From PHAA01 sp034678805 (GTDB lineage: Bacteria > Bacillota > Syntrophomonadia > Syntrophomonadales > Syntrophomonadaceae), in the NCBI GenBank assembly GCA_034678805.1, contig JAXDBN010000110.1, positions 1-32,709 of the forward strand: a stretch of 32,709 nucleotides of DNA, written 5' to 3'. The notes beneath the pieces were generated by a model. The model had not been told where the DNA came from, made no database searches, and saw nothing but the letters and a program-made list of their open reading frames with translations. The position numbers and the translations under genes are program-made. Below, in pieces: positions 24,806 through 32,709 of this stretch; positions within the stretch are counted from its first letter, which is position 1; every line of letters begins with the position of its first letter.

Positions 24806-25813
24806 CTATATAAACTTACGATAATCAGTCCAATTGTCCCTTAAAAGCCGGGGCGTATCCAGACCATACGGACAGTTCACCTTACAGTGGCCACACTCAG
24901 TACAGTTGTCAATCCTACTCATATTTTCCTTCCAAAAATCGTTTAGGTATACTGAGGTCGGGGCTCTCCTGATCATCAGAGACATCCTGGCACAAGTGGC
25001 AATATCAATGTCCACCGGACATGGCAGACAATATCCGCAGCCCCGGCAGAACTCACCACTTAGGGTCTTTTGATCGCTGCGGATAATCTTCATCATATCC
25101 TCATCTAGTACCGGCGGTATTTCTAAATAACCGATAAATTGGTCTAGCTGTGCCTCTGTTTGAATTCCCCATATAGGCAGAATATGATCATATTGGGCTA
25201 GAAAAGAATATGCCGCTGCTGAGTTGGTTATTAATCCGCCAGACAAGGCTTTCATGGCTATAACGCCTACCTCTTTTTCCCGGCATGACATTACTAAGTC
25301 TTTTTCTTTGTCAGCAGCCAGGTAACTGAAAGGAAATTGAAGTGTCATATATAGACCCGACTCAACCGCCTCTGTAGCTACTGTAAGCCGGTGGCTGGAA
25401 ATCCCAATATGGCGAATTAGTCCTTTATCTTGAGCTTCTAACATGGATTCATATAGGCCGGTCCCGTCTCCAGGCTTGGGACAAAAAGGAGGATTATGAA
25501 ACTGATATACATCCAAGTAATCCGTCTTTAGCATTCTTAGCGAGCACTCTAAGTTTTCCCAAAATTCTGCCACTTTGAGGGCCATGGTTTTTGATGCGAT
25601 GTTAATTTCGCATCTAACATCGGCCAAAGCCAGTCCAATCTTTTCTTCGCTATCGGTATAAAATCTAGCCGTATCAAAAAAGTTGATACCATTTTGATAG
25701 GCCTTTCTTAATAAAAAGACGGCCTCTTCCGTACTAATGCGCTGTATCGGTAGTGCCCCGAAGCCATTCTTGTTGGCAATGATCCCGGTTATCCCCAACT
25801 TTACTTGCTGCAT
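24806..25813 (-). CDS. Aldo/keto reductase with C-terminal ferredoxin domain
   Basis: A 335-residue protein. Residues about 5-255 are an aldo/keto reductase barrel, with NFFDTARFYTDSEEKIG (Asp and Tyr of the catalytic set), Lys in IASKTMA and His in YQFHNPP. The C-terminal 75 residues carry CRGCGYCLPCPVDI and CTECGHCKVNCPYGLDTP, together a two-cluster Fe-S region. This fused form is frequent in anaerobes, where electrons may pass from or to ferredoxin rather than NADPH alone. The substrate is not known. It stands alone between the bidirectional terminator and tRNA-Gly. Confidence 0.92.
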   Translation of the reverse strand: MQQVKLGITGIIANKNGFGALPIQRISTEEAVFLLRKAYQNGINFFDTARFYTDSEEKIGLALADVRCEINIASKTMALKVAEFWENLECSLRMLKTDYLDVYQFHNPPFCPKPGDGTGLYESMLEAQDKGLIRHIGISSHRLTVATEAVESGLYMTLQFPFSYLAADKEKDLVMSCREKEVGVIAMKALSGGLITNSAAAYSFLAQYDHILPIWGIQTEAQLDQFIGYLEIPPVLDEDMMKIIRSDQKTLSGEFCRGCGYCLPCPVDIDIATCARMSLMIRRAPTSVYLNDFWKENMSRIDNCTECGHCKVNCPYGLDTPRLLRDNWTDYRKFI

Positions 25814-25883
25814 TTACTGCCTCCCTAGCGGCATAATAAATAACTTTTTCCCGACTAGGTTAATTTTGTTCAGAAAATAATAA

Positions 25884-25958
25884 TGGAGCGGGAAAAGGGG
25901 TTCGAACCCTCGACACCCGGCTTGGGAAGCCGGTGCTCTACCACTGAGCTACTCCCGC
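25884..25958 (-). tRNA. tRNA-Gly (anticodon CCC)
   Basis: A 75-base tRNA with encoded CCA. The acceptor stem GCGGGAG pairs with TTCCCGC, the D arm is GCTC/GAGC, the anticodon stem is CCGGC/GCCGG with loop TTCCCAA, giving anticodon CCC, and the T arm GAGGG-TTCGAAC-CCCTT is normal. Reads GGG codons. Confidence 0.97.
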
Positions 25959-26121
25959 CCGTCATCTGCTGACACGGTTATTCTATAACAAATCACCTTC
26001 TTTAGTCAAACCACTTAGCCTTATGCTAGTGGCTCCTTCAATATGATGACTTTAAAATATAGGAATAATTTTAACTAAAAAATTAAAGCTAATAAAAATC
26101 TCTTGGTAGGAGGGTGAACAG

Positions 26122-26955
26122 ATGAAAGTGTTATGGAAGGGCGCCATCAGTTTCGGCCTGGTAAACATTCCCGTTAGTATGTATGTGGCCACCGAAAATA
26201 AAGATATTAAACTAAATTATCTTCATAAACAGTGTATGTCACCGATTAAATACCAAAAGTACTGCCCCCATTGTGACAAAGAAGTAACCAGTAATGACAT
26301 TGTCCGTGGTTACGAATATCAGAAAGGGACTTTCGTAATAATCAATCCAGAAGATTTTGAACGTATTCCTCATGAAAACACTAAAACCGTTGATATCCTT
26401 GACTTTGTCAACTTGGTCCAGGTTGACCCCATATATTTTGATAAAACCTATTACCTGGAACCAGCTCCCGGAGGAGAGAAGGCGTATACCCTAATAGTCG
26501 AAGCTATGCGGAAGACCAGCAAAATTGCCATTGCTAAAGTGTTCATACGTTCTAAGCAATCCCTGGCAGCAATCCGGGTCAAGGATGATGTGCTATGTAT
26601 GGAGACAATTTTTTATCCTGATGAAATCCGTTCCTCTAGCTCTTTGAACCACGGTTTGAATCCTGACCGGCTCCACGATAATGAAGTAAAAATGGCAGTT
26701 AGCTTGATTGAAAACTTATCAGCCGATTTTGATCCGGCCCGCTATGAAGATACTTACCGGCAGGCCTTATGGGAAATGATCGAAGCCCGGATAGCTGGGC
26801 AGGATATAGTGTCCCCCGCTCCAATCCCGGAAAAAGGTAACGTGGTCGATTTGATGGAAGCATTAAAGGCCAGCGTCAAATTAGCCGAAGAGAATCGAAA
26901 AGCTGTTAACAAAAAAACTTCTAATACACGTAAAAAGGCTCGGACTGGAAGCTAA
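26122..26955 (+). CDS. ku: Ku protein, non-homologous end joining
   Basis: Bacterial Ku (277 aa), which forms a ring on DNA double-strand ends and recruits the LigD ligase. The N-terminus MKVLWKGAISFGLVNIPVSMY is diagnostic. LNYLHKQC, CPHCDKEV, VRGYEYQKGTFVII and the YYLEPAPGGEKAY segments follow. The last 30 residues are basic, as in the DNA-binding tail. AGGAGGGTGA stands upstream of ATG 26122. It is immediately followed by what looks like a ligase fragment (26985-27080), and no intact LigD is in the window. Confidence 0.95.
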   Translation: MKVLWKGAISFGLVNIPVSMYVATENKDIKLNYLHKQCMSPIKYQKYCPHCDKEVTSNDIVRGYEYQKGTFVIINPEDFERIPHENTKTVDILDFVNLVQVDPIYFDKTYYLEPAPGGEKAYTLIVEAMRKTSKIAIAKVFIRSKQSLAAIRVKDDVLCMETIFYPDEIRSSSSLNHGLNPDRLHDNEVKMAVSLIENLSADFDPARYEDTYRQALWEMIEARIAGQDIVSPAPIPEKGNVVDLMEALKASVKLAEENRKAVNKKTSNTRKKARTGS

Positions 26956-26984
26956 ACGCGATAGCCCTTCTATCCTATTTTAGG

Positions 26985-27080
26985 CAAGTGATAGATACGG
27001 CTCTGTGCAGACAACCCCATGACGGTAGCGACTATATTTATCCGGTCAAGTGGGACGGGATTCGCCTGACCAGCAAAATC
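26985..27080 (+). pseudogene. Fragment of an ATP-dependent DNA ligase (LigD-type) beside Ku
   Basis: One frame reads QPHDGSDYIYPVKWDGIRLTS just below Ku. PVKWDGIR is the ligase motif I (KxDGxR) with the lysine that takes AMP (27048-27050), and the DYIY-VKWDGIR context is typical of LigD-class ligase domains. The frame has no proper start and runs to a stop shortly after, so the rest of the ligase is gone. It suggests that a ku-ligD operon lost its ligase by deletion. The piece is only about 30 codons, so the match rests on a short motif. Confidence 0.6.
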
Positions 27081-27148
27081 TTGATCATCATTTGCAGCAG
27101 GTTATCCGCCAGGTGATTGGACCATATTTTGAAAGCGAGGATGTTGCC

Positions 27149-27601
27149 ATGTTTAATCCAGATTGCCTCCAATCTCTGTTATCACGACAGTCAGAACTCG
27201 AGGAACAGATAAATCGCCGGCGTGATATCCTTAAGACTCCATTATCTGAAGCGATTGATGAACTTTCGCTCTATGATCAGCATCCTGGCGATGTAGCCAG
27301 TGATACTTTTGAACGCCAGAAGGAAATTGGTTTGCTGGAAATGTTAGAGTCAGAATTACAGAAGGTTCACCAAGCTTTAGCTAATATGCAGAAGGGGAAT
27401 TACGGTATCTGTGAACAATGCGGCCATGATATTGAGCCGGCCCGTTTAACACGGCTGGTTAATACTAATTTATGTGCGGCTTGCGCCCGCAGTCTGCCTG
27501 ATAATTTTCACCGCCCGGCTGAAGAAGATGTCATACGCCCCAGTGTAGCTTTCCAACCAGGACATGACATTGCCGGATACAGTTGGGATGAATATAAATG
27601 A
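27149..27601 (+). CDS. YteA/DksA-TraR family zinc-finger protein
   Basis: A 150-residue protein of the sporulation-associated YteA group within the DksA/TraR family. The N-terminal half is a helical coil; ELSLYDQHPGDVASDTFERQKEIGL (about 40-64) is the group signature. The C-terminal zinc finger, CEQCGHDI with CAAC after it, has all four cysteines, and IEPARLTRL matches. I prefer ATG 27149, near a GAGGA-like site; a GTG at 27050 in the same frame would add 33 residues that lie over the ligase fragment. DksA-like proteins act in the RNA polymerase channel, but for YteA the role is not known. Confidence 0.8.
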   Translation: MFNPDCLQSLLSRQSELEEQINRRRDILKTPLSEAIDELSLYDQHPGDVASDTFERQKEIGLLEMLESELQKVHQALANMQKGNYGICEQCGHDIEPARLTRLVNTNLCAACARSLPDNFHRPAEEDVIRPSVAFQPGHDIAGYSWDEYK

Positions 27602-27735
27602 AAGTATTATCCGTATACTGCAGAGACAAAAAGCTGCCCCTCCCGGAAGTAGAAGCTCCTACCCCGTGGAGGGTCATTCGGCTGCTGATTAATACCCTAT
27701 CTGTGTATAAAAATTTTGGTGTTGATGATGGTTAA
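27598..27735 (+). CDS. Possible 45-residue protein coupled to the YteA gene
   Basis: ATG 27598 overlaps the stop of the YteA-like gene as ATGA, giving a 45-codon frame. The product has a positively charged and hydrophobic mixed sequence with no recognised motif, one cysteine, and no signal peptide. It overlaps the convergent monooxygenase gene by four bases. Coupling is suggestive, but its length and lack of any family keep confidence low. Confidence 0.25.
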   Translation: MKVLSVYCRDKKLPLPEVEAPTPWRVIRLLINTLSVYKNFGVDDG

Positions 27736-28019
27736 ATAGCTACAACACACCTGTCTATTTCGGGAACCTTGGCTAGAAATCCAATTGAATAAGTATAGGC
27801 CTTTTGGTAAGGGGGTGAAGCCAAATGTCGTTCATAGTCTTCTTCACTGTTCCACTTGCTAACCATATAACATAAATTAGCATTGTTCACTACTTGAACT
27901 ACCTCATAGGATATGCATCCAGATTCTTTCCTGTATTCAGCCACCAGATCCGCCCAACCGTCCATGAATACCGTATTGTGGCCGGGTTTTAAAGTCAGTT
28001 TACCAATAACGACAATCAT
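27732..28019 (-). CDS. Antibiotic biosynthesis monooxygenase (ABM) domain protein
   Basis: A 95-residue dimeric alpha-beta barrel protein. It begins MIVVIGKLTLKPGHN and shows CISYEVVQ and the WNSEEDYERHLASPPYQ segments common to putative quinol monooxygenases of the YgiN/ABM group. ATG 28019 is preceded by AAGGAG with seven bases between; the start six codons upstream overlaps this site and is rejected. No partner is obvious, and the true substrate of such proteins is seldom known. Confidence 0.85.
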   Translation of the reverse strand: MIVVIGKLTLKPGHNTVFMDGWADLVAEYRKESGCISYEVVQVVNNANLCYMVSKWNSEEDYERHLASPPYQKAYTYSIGFLAKVPEIDRCVVAI

Positions 28020-28115
28020 CCAACCGCTCCTTTCCATAATTTATATAATAAATTATACCAAAATATGCTTCATCCTGAATCAGTCAGCGCTACATGATCC
28101 AGCTTTTATGGCTGG

Positions 28116-29663
28116 CTATAATCCTATTAACTGATATATCCTTTGCAGATCTATATTCTCTCTAACCACCTGGGCCAGACGGTCAAAAGCTGCCTCACGG
28201 CTATCACAGTAGTTGTATTGGTTACCCATAGGTGTTAATCCTTTTCTTTTCCTGAGTTGATTTAAAAAAGCACGGCGAAATCCATCCGAATCAAACAGCC
28301 CATGTAGATAGGTCCCCCATACTAAACCGGTATGGTTTACGGCTCCGTCCAACACCTCTGCATTAGGTTGATTCTGGCGCCGTAAGCGAAAAGCCGGGCT
28401 TGCTCCAGAGCCGCGAAAGGAATGCCCCATATGGATTTCGTAACCGATTACTTCCCGGTTGTAATCATTATCTATCGATATACCACCGCTGAGTACTTCA
28501 CCCTTAACCTGCCAGGTAGTTTTTTCGGCACAAAATTCTGTTTCAATATCTAAGAGTCCTAATCCCAAAACCTCCTTTTCCGGTGACTCAATCCCGTTGG
28601 GATCTCTTATCAACCGGCCTAACATTTGCAAGCCTCCACATACGCCTATAATGGGTACGCCCGCCTCAGCCACATTAATTATTTGCCGATCCCAACCCCG
28701 CCCCCTGATCGACTTAAGATCTCCGATCGTATTTTTCGAGCCGGGTATAATCAGACAATCAATACTGCCTATGTTTTCGCCCGGCTTAATATATTTCAGG
28801 ATTACATCCGGTTCAGCTGCTAAGGGATCAAAATCAGTGAAGTTGGAAATGTGAGGTAGATAAAGCACCCCTATATCTATAATCCTCTCTTCGGACCTAC
28901 AACCGCTTATCAGTTCATCATTAATAGTGTCTTCTTCAGGCAAATTAAAGTGACAATACGGTATTACGCCCAGAATGGGAACACAGGTTCTGGCCTCCAA
29001 AAAATCTAAAGCTGGCTGCAATAATTCACGGTCGCCTCGAAATTTATTGATAATTATACCTGCGACCATTCTTCTATCATCTGGGGGTAGCAATTCCAGT
29101 GTTCCTACTACTGCAGCTAAAGCACCCCCTTTGTCAATATCTGCCACCAGTAAAACCGGGGCATCCGCCATATGGGCGGCCCGCATATTCACTACGTCAT
29201 TCTTTCTAAGATTAACCTCGGCCGGACTGCCAGCACCTTCTAAAACTATGATCTGGTATTCACGCTGCAGACGATCAAAAGACTCCAGTATCGCCGGCCA
29301 CACCATCTTTACGTAATCGTTATGATAATAGCGTGCGCTGTACGTGCCAACCGGATGTCCTTGTACTATAACCTGAGAAGCATTGTCAGCCGCTGGTTTT
29401 AGCAACACTGGATTCATATCTGTATGAGGTTCCAAGCCAGCTGCCTGGGCCTGGACTACCTGAGCCCGACCCATTTCCCCTCCATCGATTGTTACGTATG
29501 AATTTAGAGCCATGTTTTGAGATTTAAAGGGTGATACCACATGCCCGTCTTGCCGAAAAATACGGCATAGGGCAGCCACAAGTATACTTTTTCCTACATG
29601 AGAACCTGTTCCTTGAACCATCAAATTCCTAGAGTATTCCATACAGCACTCAGCTCCACTCAT
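28116..29663 (-). CDS. cobQ: Cobyric acid synthase
   Basis: Glutamine-dependent amidase (515 aa) that amidates adenosylcobyrinic acid a,c-diamide at b, d, e and g to give cobyric acid. The N-terminal P-loop VQGTGSHVGKS (about 15-25) and FKSQNMALNS are family hallmarks. The C-terminal glutaminase has VCGGLQMLG with the catalytic cysteine near residue 340 and the histidine in TYLHGLFDS. The start overlaps the cobC stop as ATGA, so translation is coupled. It is the last gene of the cobalamin cluster. Confidence 0.95.
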   Translation of the reverse strand: MSGAECCMEYSRNLMVQGTGSHVGKSILVAALCRIFRQDGHVVSPFKSQNMALNSYVTIDGGEMGRAQVVQAQAAGLEPHTDMNPVLLKPAADNASQVIVQGHPVGTYSARYYHNDYVKMVWPAILESFDRLQREYQIIVLEGAGSPAEVNLRKNDVVNMRAAHMADAPVLLVADIDKGGALAAVVGTLELLPPDDRRMVAGIIINKFRGDRELLQPALDFLEARTCVPILGVIPYCHFNLPEEDTINDELISGCRSEERIIDIGVLYLPHISNFTDFDPLAAEPDVILKYIKPGENIGSIDCLIIPGSKNTIGDLKSIRGRGWDRQIINVAEAGVPIIGVCGGLQMLGRLIRDPNGIESPEKEVLGLGLLDIETEFCAEKTTWQVKGEVLSGGISIDNDYNREVIGYEIHMGHSFRGSGASPAFRLRRQNQPNAEVLDGAVNHTGLVWGTYLHGLFDSDGFRRAFLNQLRKRKGLTPMGNQYNYCDSREAAFDRLAQVVRENIDLQRIYQLIGL

Positions 29664-30271
29664 AAATGGTTTGACTGATATTTGAACACTTGGATAAAAT
29701 AATTGTCGGCGTACTTATCCAATACAATTACTTCTCCAAGGGCTATATTGAATTCCCATTGCTGGCTTAGATCTATACCGGTAAGATGACATAATAACAG
29801 TCGTAGCGGTCCGCCATGGGTGACAATTACTATTGCTTTCTCCCCCGACACTTTCTTAATATATTCCCAAGCCTCCATAACACGATCTTTTACTTGCTCA
29901 GCCGTTTCCCCGGCAGGTATCTTTACTCGGGCCGGATCGTTAAGCCATGCGGATGACAACTCAGGGTAACGCTTTTCTATCTCGGTAAAGGTGAGTCCTT
30001 CCCATTCCCCAAAGTCCATTTCTCGTAAGGAGAAAACCCGGTGAACGGCAAGATTATGGCGACTGGCGATTTCATGACCGGTTTCCAGGGTTCGAAGAAG
30101 ATCACTGCAAAATATGCGTTCGATATCCTGTTCGAGCAAGAGCTCTGCAGCAGCCCGGGCCTGGATCCATCCCCTTTCGTTTAAACCCAGATCGGAATGT
30201 CCCATGAAGCGGTTTTCCTGGTTCCAGCTAGTCTCTCCATGCCGGACCAGTATCACTCGTTTAGGCTGCAA
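29660..30271 (-). CDS. cobC: Alpha-ribazole phosphatase, histidine phosphatase family
   Basis: Histidine phosphatase (203 aa) that would dephosphorylate alpha-ribazole 5'-phosphate, or the cobalamin phosphate. The phosphate pocket LVRHGETSWNQENRFMG is at residues 8-24, the catalytic partner REMDFGEWEG near 85 and VTHGGPLRLLL near 150. The family includes phosphoglycerate mutases; its position between cobD and cobQ supports the cobalamin role. It starts five bases below the cobD stop and overlaps cobQ. Confidence 0.88.
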   Translation of the reverse strand: MQPKRVILVRHGETSWNQENRFMGHSDLGLNERGWIQARAAAELLLEQDIERIFCSDLLRTLETGHEIASRHNLAVHRVFSLREMDFGEWEGLTFTEIEKRYPELSSAWLNDPARVKIPAGETAEQVKDRVMEAWEYIKKVSGEKAIVIVTHGGPLRLLLCHLTGIDLSQQWEFNIALGEVIVLDKYADNYFIQVFKYQSNHL

Positions 30272-30276
30272 ATCTT

Positions 30277-31380
30277 TTACCTCCTCTCGGCTGCTAAAAA
30301 GTCTCTCATCGCTTCAATTAATTGCATGTTTTCTGCTCTGCTTCTTACTGCAATTCTCATGAAATAAGGCCCCATGCCATTAAAGGATGAGCAATCCCGC
30401 ACCAACAAACCGGACTGAGCCAGCTTTTCCTGCCAGCGCCGGGACGTGATACCGGTTTGACGGCAATTGACTAGAATAAAGTTCGCTGTCGGGTAATAGG
30501 GATGCAACCCAATTATTTGCCTAAGTTCATCATATAAAAATTGGCGTTCCTTCCATACGTAGCGTTGCAGACGGAGACGGAAATCGGCTTCTTTTAAGGC
30601 AGCTGCCCCAGCTACCTGTGCAAGAGCATTTACGCTCCATGGATCCCTGAGGTTACGCATCATATTAATGAGGTTCTTGGTCCCGATCGCATAGCCTATG
30701 CGCAAACCAGGCAGCGAATATACCTTGGTAAGCGATTTAAGCACAATCAAATTATCATTACACGATATTTTCTCGATCATTGAATATTTATTGCCATTTT
30801 CTACAAAATCCAGATAGGCTTCGTCAATTACGATAAAGCAACCGTTTGCCTTCCCGACCTTGACAATATGCTGCAAATCATTGAGCCCCAACAATGTCCC
30901 GGTTGGATTGTTGGGGTTGCATATAAAAGCCAGGTCAGAACCCGGAATTAGATCACAAAAATTCTCCACTGAAATAGAGAACTGATTGTCTCGGGGTTGT
31001 ATTTTAACATGCCTTATTTTCGCACCTATGGAATTCACCGCGTATTCGTACTCCGAGAAGGTTGGAATGGGGATTAATACACAACCGGGTTTTATCATAT
31101 GGACAATGAGGTAAATAAGCTCGGCTGCTCCGTTACCAGCCAGTATATTTTCAACTCCAACCCCATGTTCTGCGGCAGCTATACGGCAAAAGGCAGTACA
31201 TGCAGGATCAGGATAATGCGTAATAATTTCCAGAGAATCTCTAACCGCCTGCATAACCTTGGCCGGCACACCAAGGGGACTAACACTGGAGCTAAAATCA
31301 ACAATATCTTCTGGTGGCAGATTATTTTTCTCCGCCAACTCGTAAATGTTACCTCCATGCATCCTTTCCTTGATAGGCAA
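30277..31380 (-). CDS. cobD: L-threonine-O-3-phosphate decarboxylase, CobD type
   Basis: PLP enzyme (367 aa) of the aminotransferase class II fold that makes (R)-1-aminopropan-2-ol phosphate for the nucleotide loop. HGGNIYELAEKNNLPPEDIVDFSSSVSPLG at the N-terminus is typical of CobD rather than HisC. The PLP lysine lies in LKSLTKVYSLPGLRIGY (about 215), with NPNNPTG near 155. The start is uncertain: TTG 31380 has GGGGGTGA upstream, ATG 31362 has AAGGA close by. Confusion with histidinol-phosphate aminotransferase is possible from sequence alone, but the cluster argues for CobD. Confidence 0.88.
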   Translation of the reverse strand: MPIKERMHGGNIYELAEKNNLPPEDIVDFSSSVSPLGVPAKVMQAVRDSLEIITHYPDPACTAFCRIAAAEHGVGVENILAGNGAAELIYLIVHMIKPGCVLIPIPTFSEYEYAVNSIGAKIRHVKIQPRDNQFSISVENFCDLIPGSDLAFICNPNNPTGTLLGLNDLQHIVKVGKANGCFIVIDEAYLDFVENGNKYSMIEKISCNDNLIVLKSLTKVYSLPGLRIGYAIGTKNLINMMRNLRDPWSVNALAQVAGAAALKEADFRLRLQRYVWKERQFLYDELRQIIGLHPYYPTANFILVNCRQTGITSRRWQEKLAQSGLLVRDCSSFNGMGPYFMRIAVRSRAENMQLIEAMRDFLAAERR

Positions 31381-31429
31381 GTAATCACCCCCGATTTTAT
31401 ACCCAGCTAATACGTTGCTTGTTATTCGA

Positions 31430-32191
31430 CTACGGGTATATATGAAAATTAATTATCCCTACCAGCCATAATAACAGAATAGTATTTTCCCCTACTTCAT
31501 TCAAAGCACCATAAACATCTCCGGTTAATCCGCCAATCTTGGCTGCTACCCACAGAGCGACCATAAGAGACAAAATACCGGCACCCAAAGCTATAAAGAT
31601 GCCAACTGTTCCACTGACCAAGAATACAATCAAACCTGCTATCAGGGTACTAAGTATTATGTGAAGTAGCCTTTTTCCTTTATTAAATCCCTGTCCCAGT
31701 CCTCCTTCTTTACGGGCATAAGGGAAAAAGTGCAATGCCCAAGACATGACCCACCGCCCGCTTACTGCCTGGACTATAATCAATGTCGGTAACGCCGAGC
31801 CTGGCAACTCAATAATTAGGCTATAACGCAATAAAATATTTAGTATTCCCGCTATAACGCCCATAGAGCCTACCCGGCTATCTCGCATAATCTCCAGAAT
31901 TCGATCCCGTGATCGTCCGCTGAAAACGCCGTCGCAAGTATCTAGCAGCCCGTCAAAATGGATGCCACCACTTATAAAAATAGGCACTATAATAATAATT
32001 ACTGCCAATATCCTAATGGATAGAAATGGTTCCAAAAATAGATATACTCCCGCATTTATTAAACCTATTATTCCCCCCACCAGAGGGAAAAAGATAATCG
32101 ATTTGCTTAGATTATTGGAAAGAACATCTGCCTCTATTCTAGGTACCGGTATTCTAGTTAAAAAGGATAACGCGGTTATAAAAGCATTCAT
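31430..32191 (-). CDS. cobS: Adenosylcobinamide-GDP ribazoletransferase (cobalamin synthase)
   Basis: Integral membrane enzyme (253 aa) that joins alpha-ribazole to adenosylcobinamide-GDP. The N-terminus FITALSFLTRIPVP and the HFDGLLDTCDGVFSG motif (about 77-91, with the metal-binding aspartates) are typical. About six hydrophobic segments follow. It starts 18 bases below the cbiB stop. Both are membrane proteins of the same late steps. Confidence 0.94.
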   Translation of the reverse strand: MNAFITALSFLTRIPVPRIEADVLSNNLSKSIIFFPLVGGIIGLINAGVYLFLEPFLSIRILAVIIIIVPIFISGGIHFDGLLDTCDGVFSGRSRDRILEIMRDSRVGSMGVIAGILNILLRYSLIIELPGSALPTLIIVQAVSGRWVMSWALHFFPYARKEGGLGQGFNKGKRLLHIILSTLIAGLIVFLVSGTVGIFIALGAGILSLMVALWVAAKIGGLTGDVYGALNEVGENTILLLWLVGIINFHIYP

Positions 32192-32209
32192 TAGTCTCTT
32201 TCACCAGCC

Positions 32210-32709
32210 TTAAGGATGCATAATTTTATAAATACAAGCACCGGATAAAATAGCAAGTATTCCGATAGTATAAATAAAGTGGGCGGTTTGTTTAATGGCA
32301 CCAGCGTCTAATTGGTTATATGGAATTCCCAGCAAAGGACGAAATGAAGGAACGCCCTCGTAATAATTGGTCCCTCCCAACTGAACCCCCAGTGCGCCGG
32401 CTACTCCAGACTCAGGTATCCCGCTATTAGGGCTGGGATGCTTGGCACTATCATGAAACATCGTTGTTAAGGCCTTACCGGGGGCGTACCCTAAAACGGT
32501 AGCTGATAAAACAATTAACAAACCTGTAATTCGTGCCGGTATATAATTTGCTAAATCATCCAACCGGGCTGAAGCCCATCCGAAGTATAAGTAACGTGAG
32601 TTCCGATAACCTACCATAGAGTCTAAAGTATTAATGGCTCGATAAGTCATGGCCAACGGCGCACCACCAACAAAAGCGAAAAGTATCGGTGCTACTACCC
32701 CATCAACAA
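32210..32709 (-). CDS. cbiB: Adenosylcobinamide-phosphate synthase CbiB, C-terminal part
   Basis: Membrane enzyme that attaches the aminopropanol arm to cobyric acid. The frame is open to the window edge, so only the C-terminal half (about 165 residues) is present; the ATG at 32656 is internal. The segment DGVVAPILFAFVGG continuing into APLAMTYRAINTLDSMVGYR is a family hallmark, followed by LDDLANYIPARIT and the HPSPNSGIPESGVAGALGVQLGG motif. The last 25 residues are a membrane span. It is the first visible gene of the cobalamin run. Confidence 0.93.
   Translation of the reverse strand, partial: VDGVVAPILFAFVGGAPLAMTYRAINTLDSMVGYRNSRYLYFGWASARLDDLANYIPARITGLLIVLSATVLGYAPGKALTTMFHDSAKHPSPNSGIPESGVAGALGVQLGGTNYYEGVPSFRPLLGIPYNQLDAGAIKQTAHFIYTIGILAILSGACIYKIMHP

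Noticed and set aside
32656..32709. cbiB starting at ATG 32656
   Set aside because: The frame continues to the window edge and the upstream residues match the CbiB family, so this ATG is internal.
1..32709. CRISPR array, insertion sequence or prophage
   Set aside because: No regularly spaced repeats, transposase or integrase frames, or phage genes were seen.

Overview
The window looks like chromosomal DNA of a strictly anaerobic, endospore-forming Firmicute of clostridial or Syntrophomonas-like type. The reasons are the order dnaX-ybaB-recR-yaaL-bofA with an SRP RNA just upstream, a BofA sigma-K processing inhibitor, a YteA-type DksA protein, ferredoxin-linked 2-oxoacid oxidation, a six-cysteine SCIFF peptide with its radical SAM maturase, and a sigma-54 activator carrying an [FeFe]-hydrogenase-like domain. 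I cannot name the species. Most genes lie on the minus strand.

Layout, left to right. 1-212: no supported gene, but a good minus-strand promoter reading off the left edge. 213-3657 (minus): a P-loop ATPase followed by a four-subunit 2-oxoacid:ferredoxin oxidoreductase, behind a sigma-A-type promoter. 3885-7077 (minus): dnaX, ybaB, recR, yaaL, bofA, closed by a terminator. 7170-7486: the long Bacillus-type SRP RNA. 7525-8505 (minus): fused MsrA-MsrB. 8666-9702 (plus): azlCD branched-chain amino acid exporter. 9711-14802 (minus): rlmH, murA, a membrane-anchored gluzincin peptidase, trxB and a LysM-G5-M23 cell-wall peptidase. 14871-16507 (minus): scfA (49 aa, TTG start) and scfB, separated by a terminator-like hairpin. 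16806-19862 (minus): a membrane transglutaminase-like protein, a thioredoxin-reductase-like flavoprotein that lacks the usual NADPH motifs, and a TANGO2/NRDE protein.

20214-24719 is the most unusual part. A sigma-54 activator with ferredoxin, H-cluster-like, Fe-S and PAS sensory parts is divergent from a two-gene unit: a 55-residue membrane protein and a ChlI/MoxR-type AAA+ ATPase. Between them lie a 31-bp near-palindrome and a consensus -24/-12 promoter, as expected for a self-contained sensor, operator and target module. The regulator keeps all four cysteines expected to hold an H-cluster but has proline in place of the proton-relay cysteine, which suggests a gas or redox sensor rather than an enzyme.

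24806-28019: an aldo/keto reductase with a ferredoxin tail, tRNA-Gly(CCC), Ku, an apparent fragment of an ATP-dependent DNA ligase, a YteA-like protein and an ABM monooxygenase. 28116-32709 (minus): late cobalamin synthesis (cbiB, cobS, cobD, cobC, cobQ), with cbiB cut by the right edge.

All family assignments come from reading motifs and overall protein resemblance. No database search was run.
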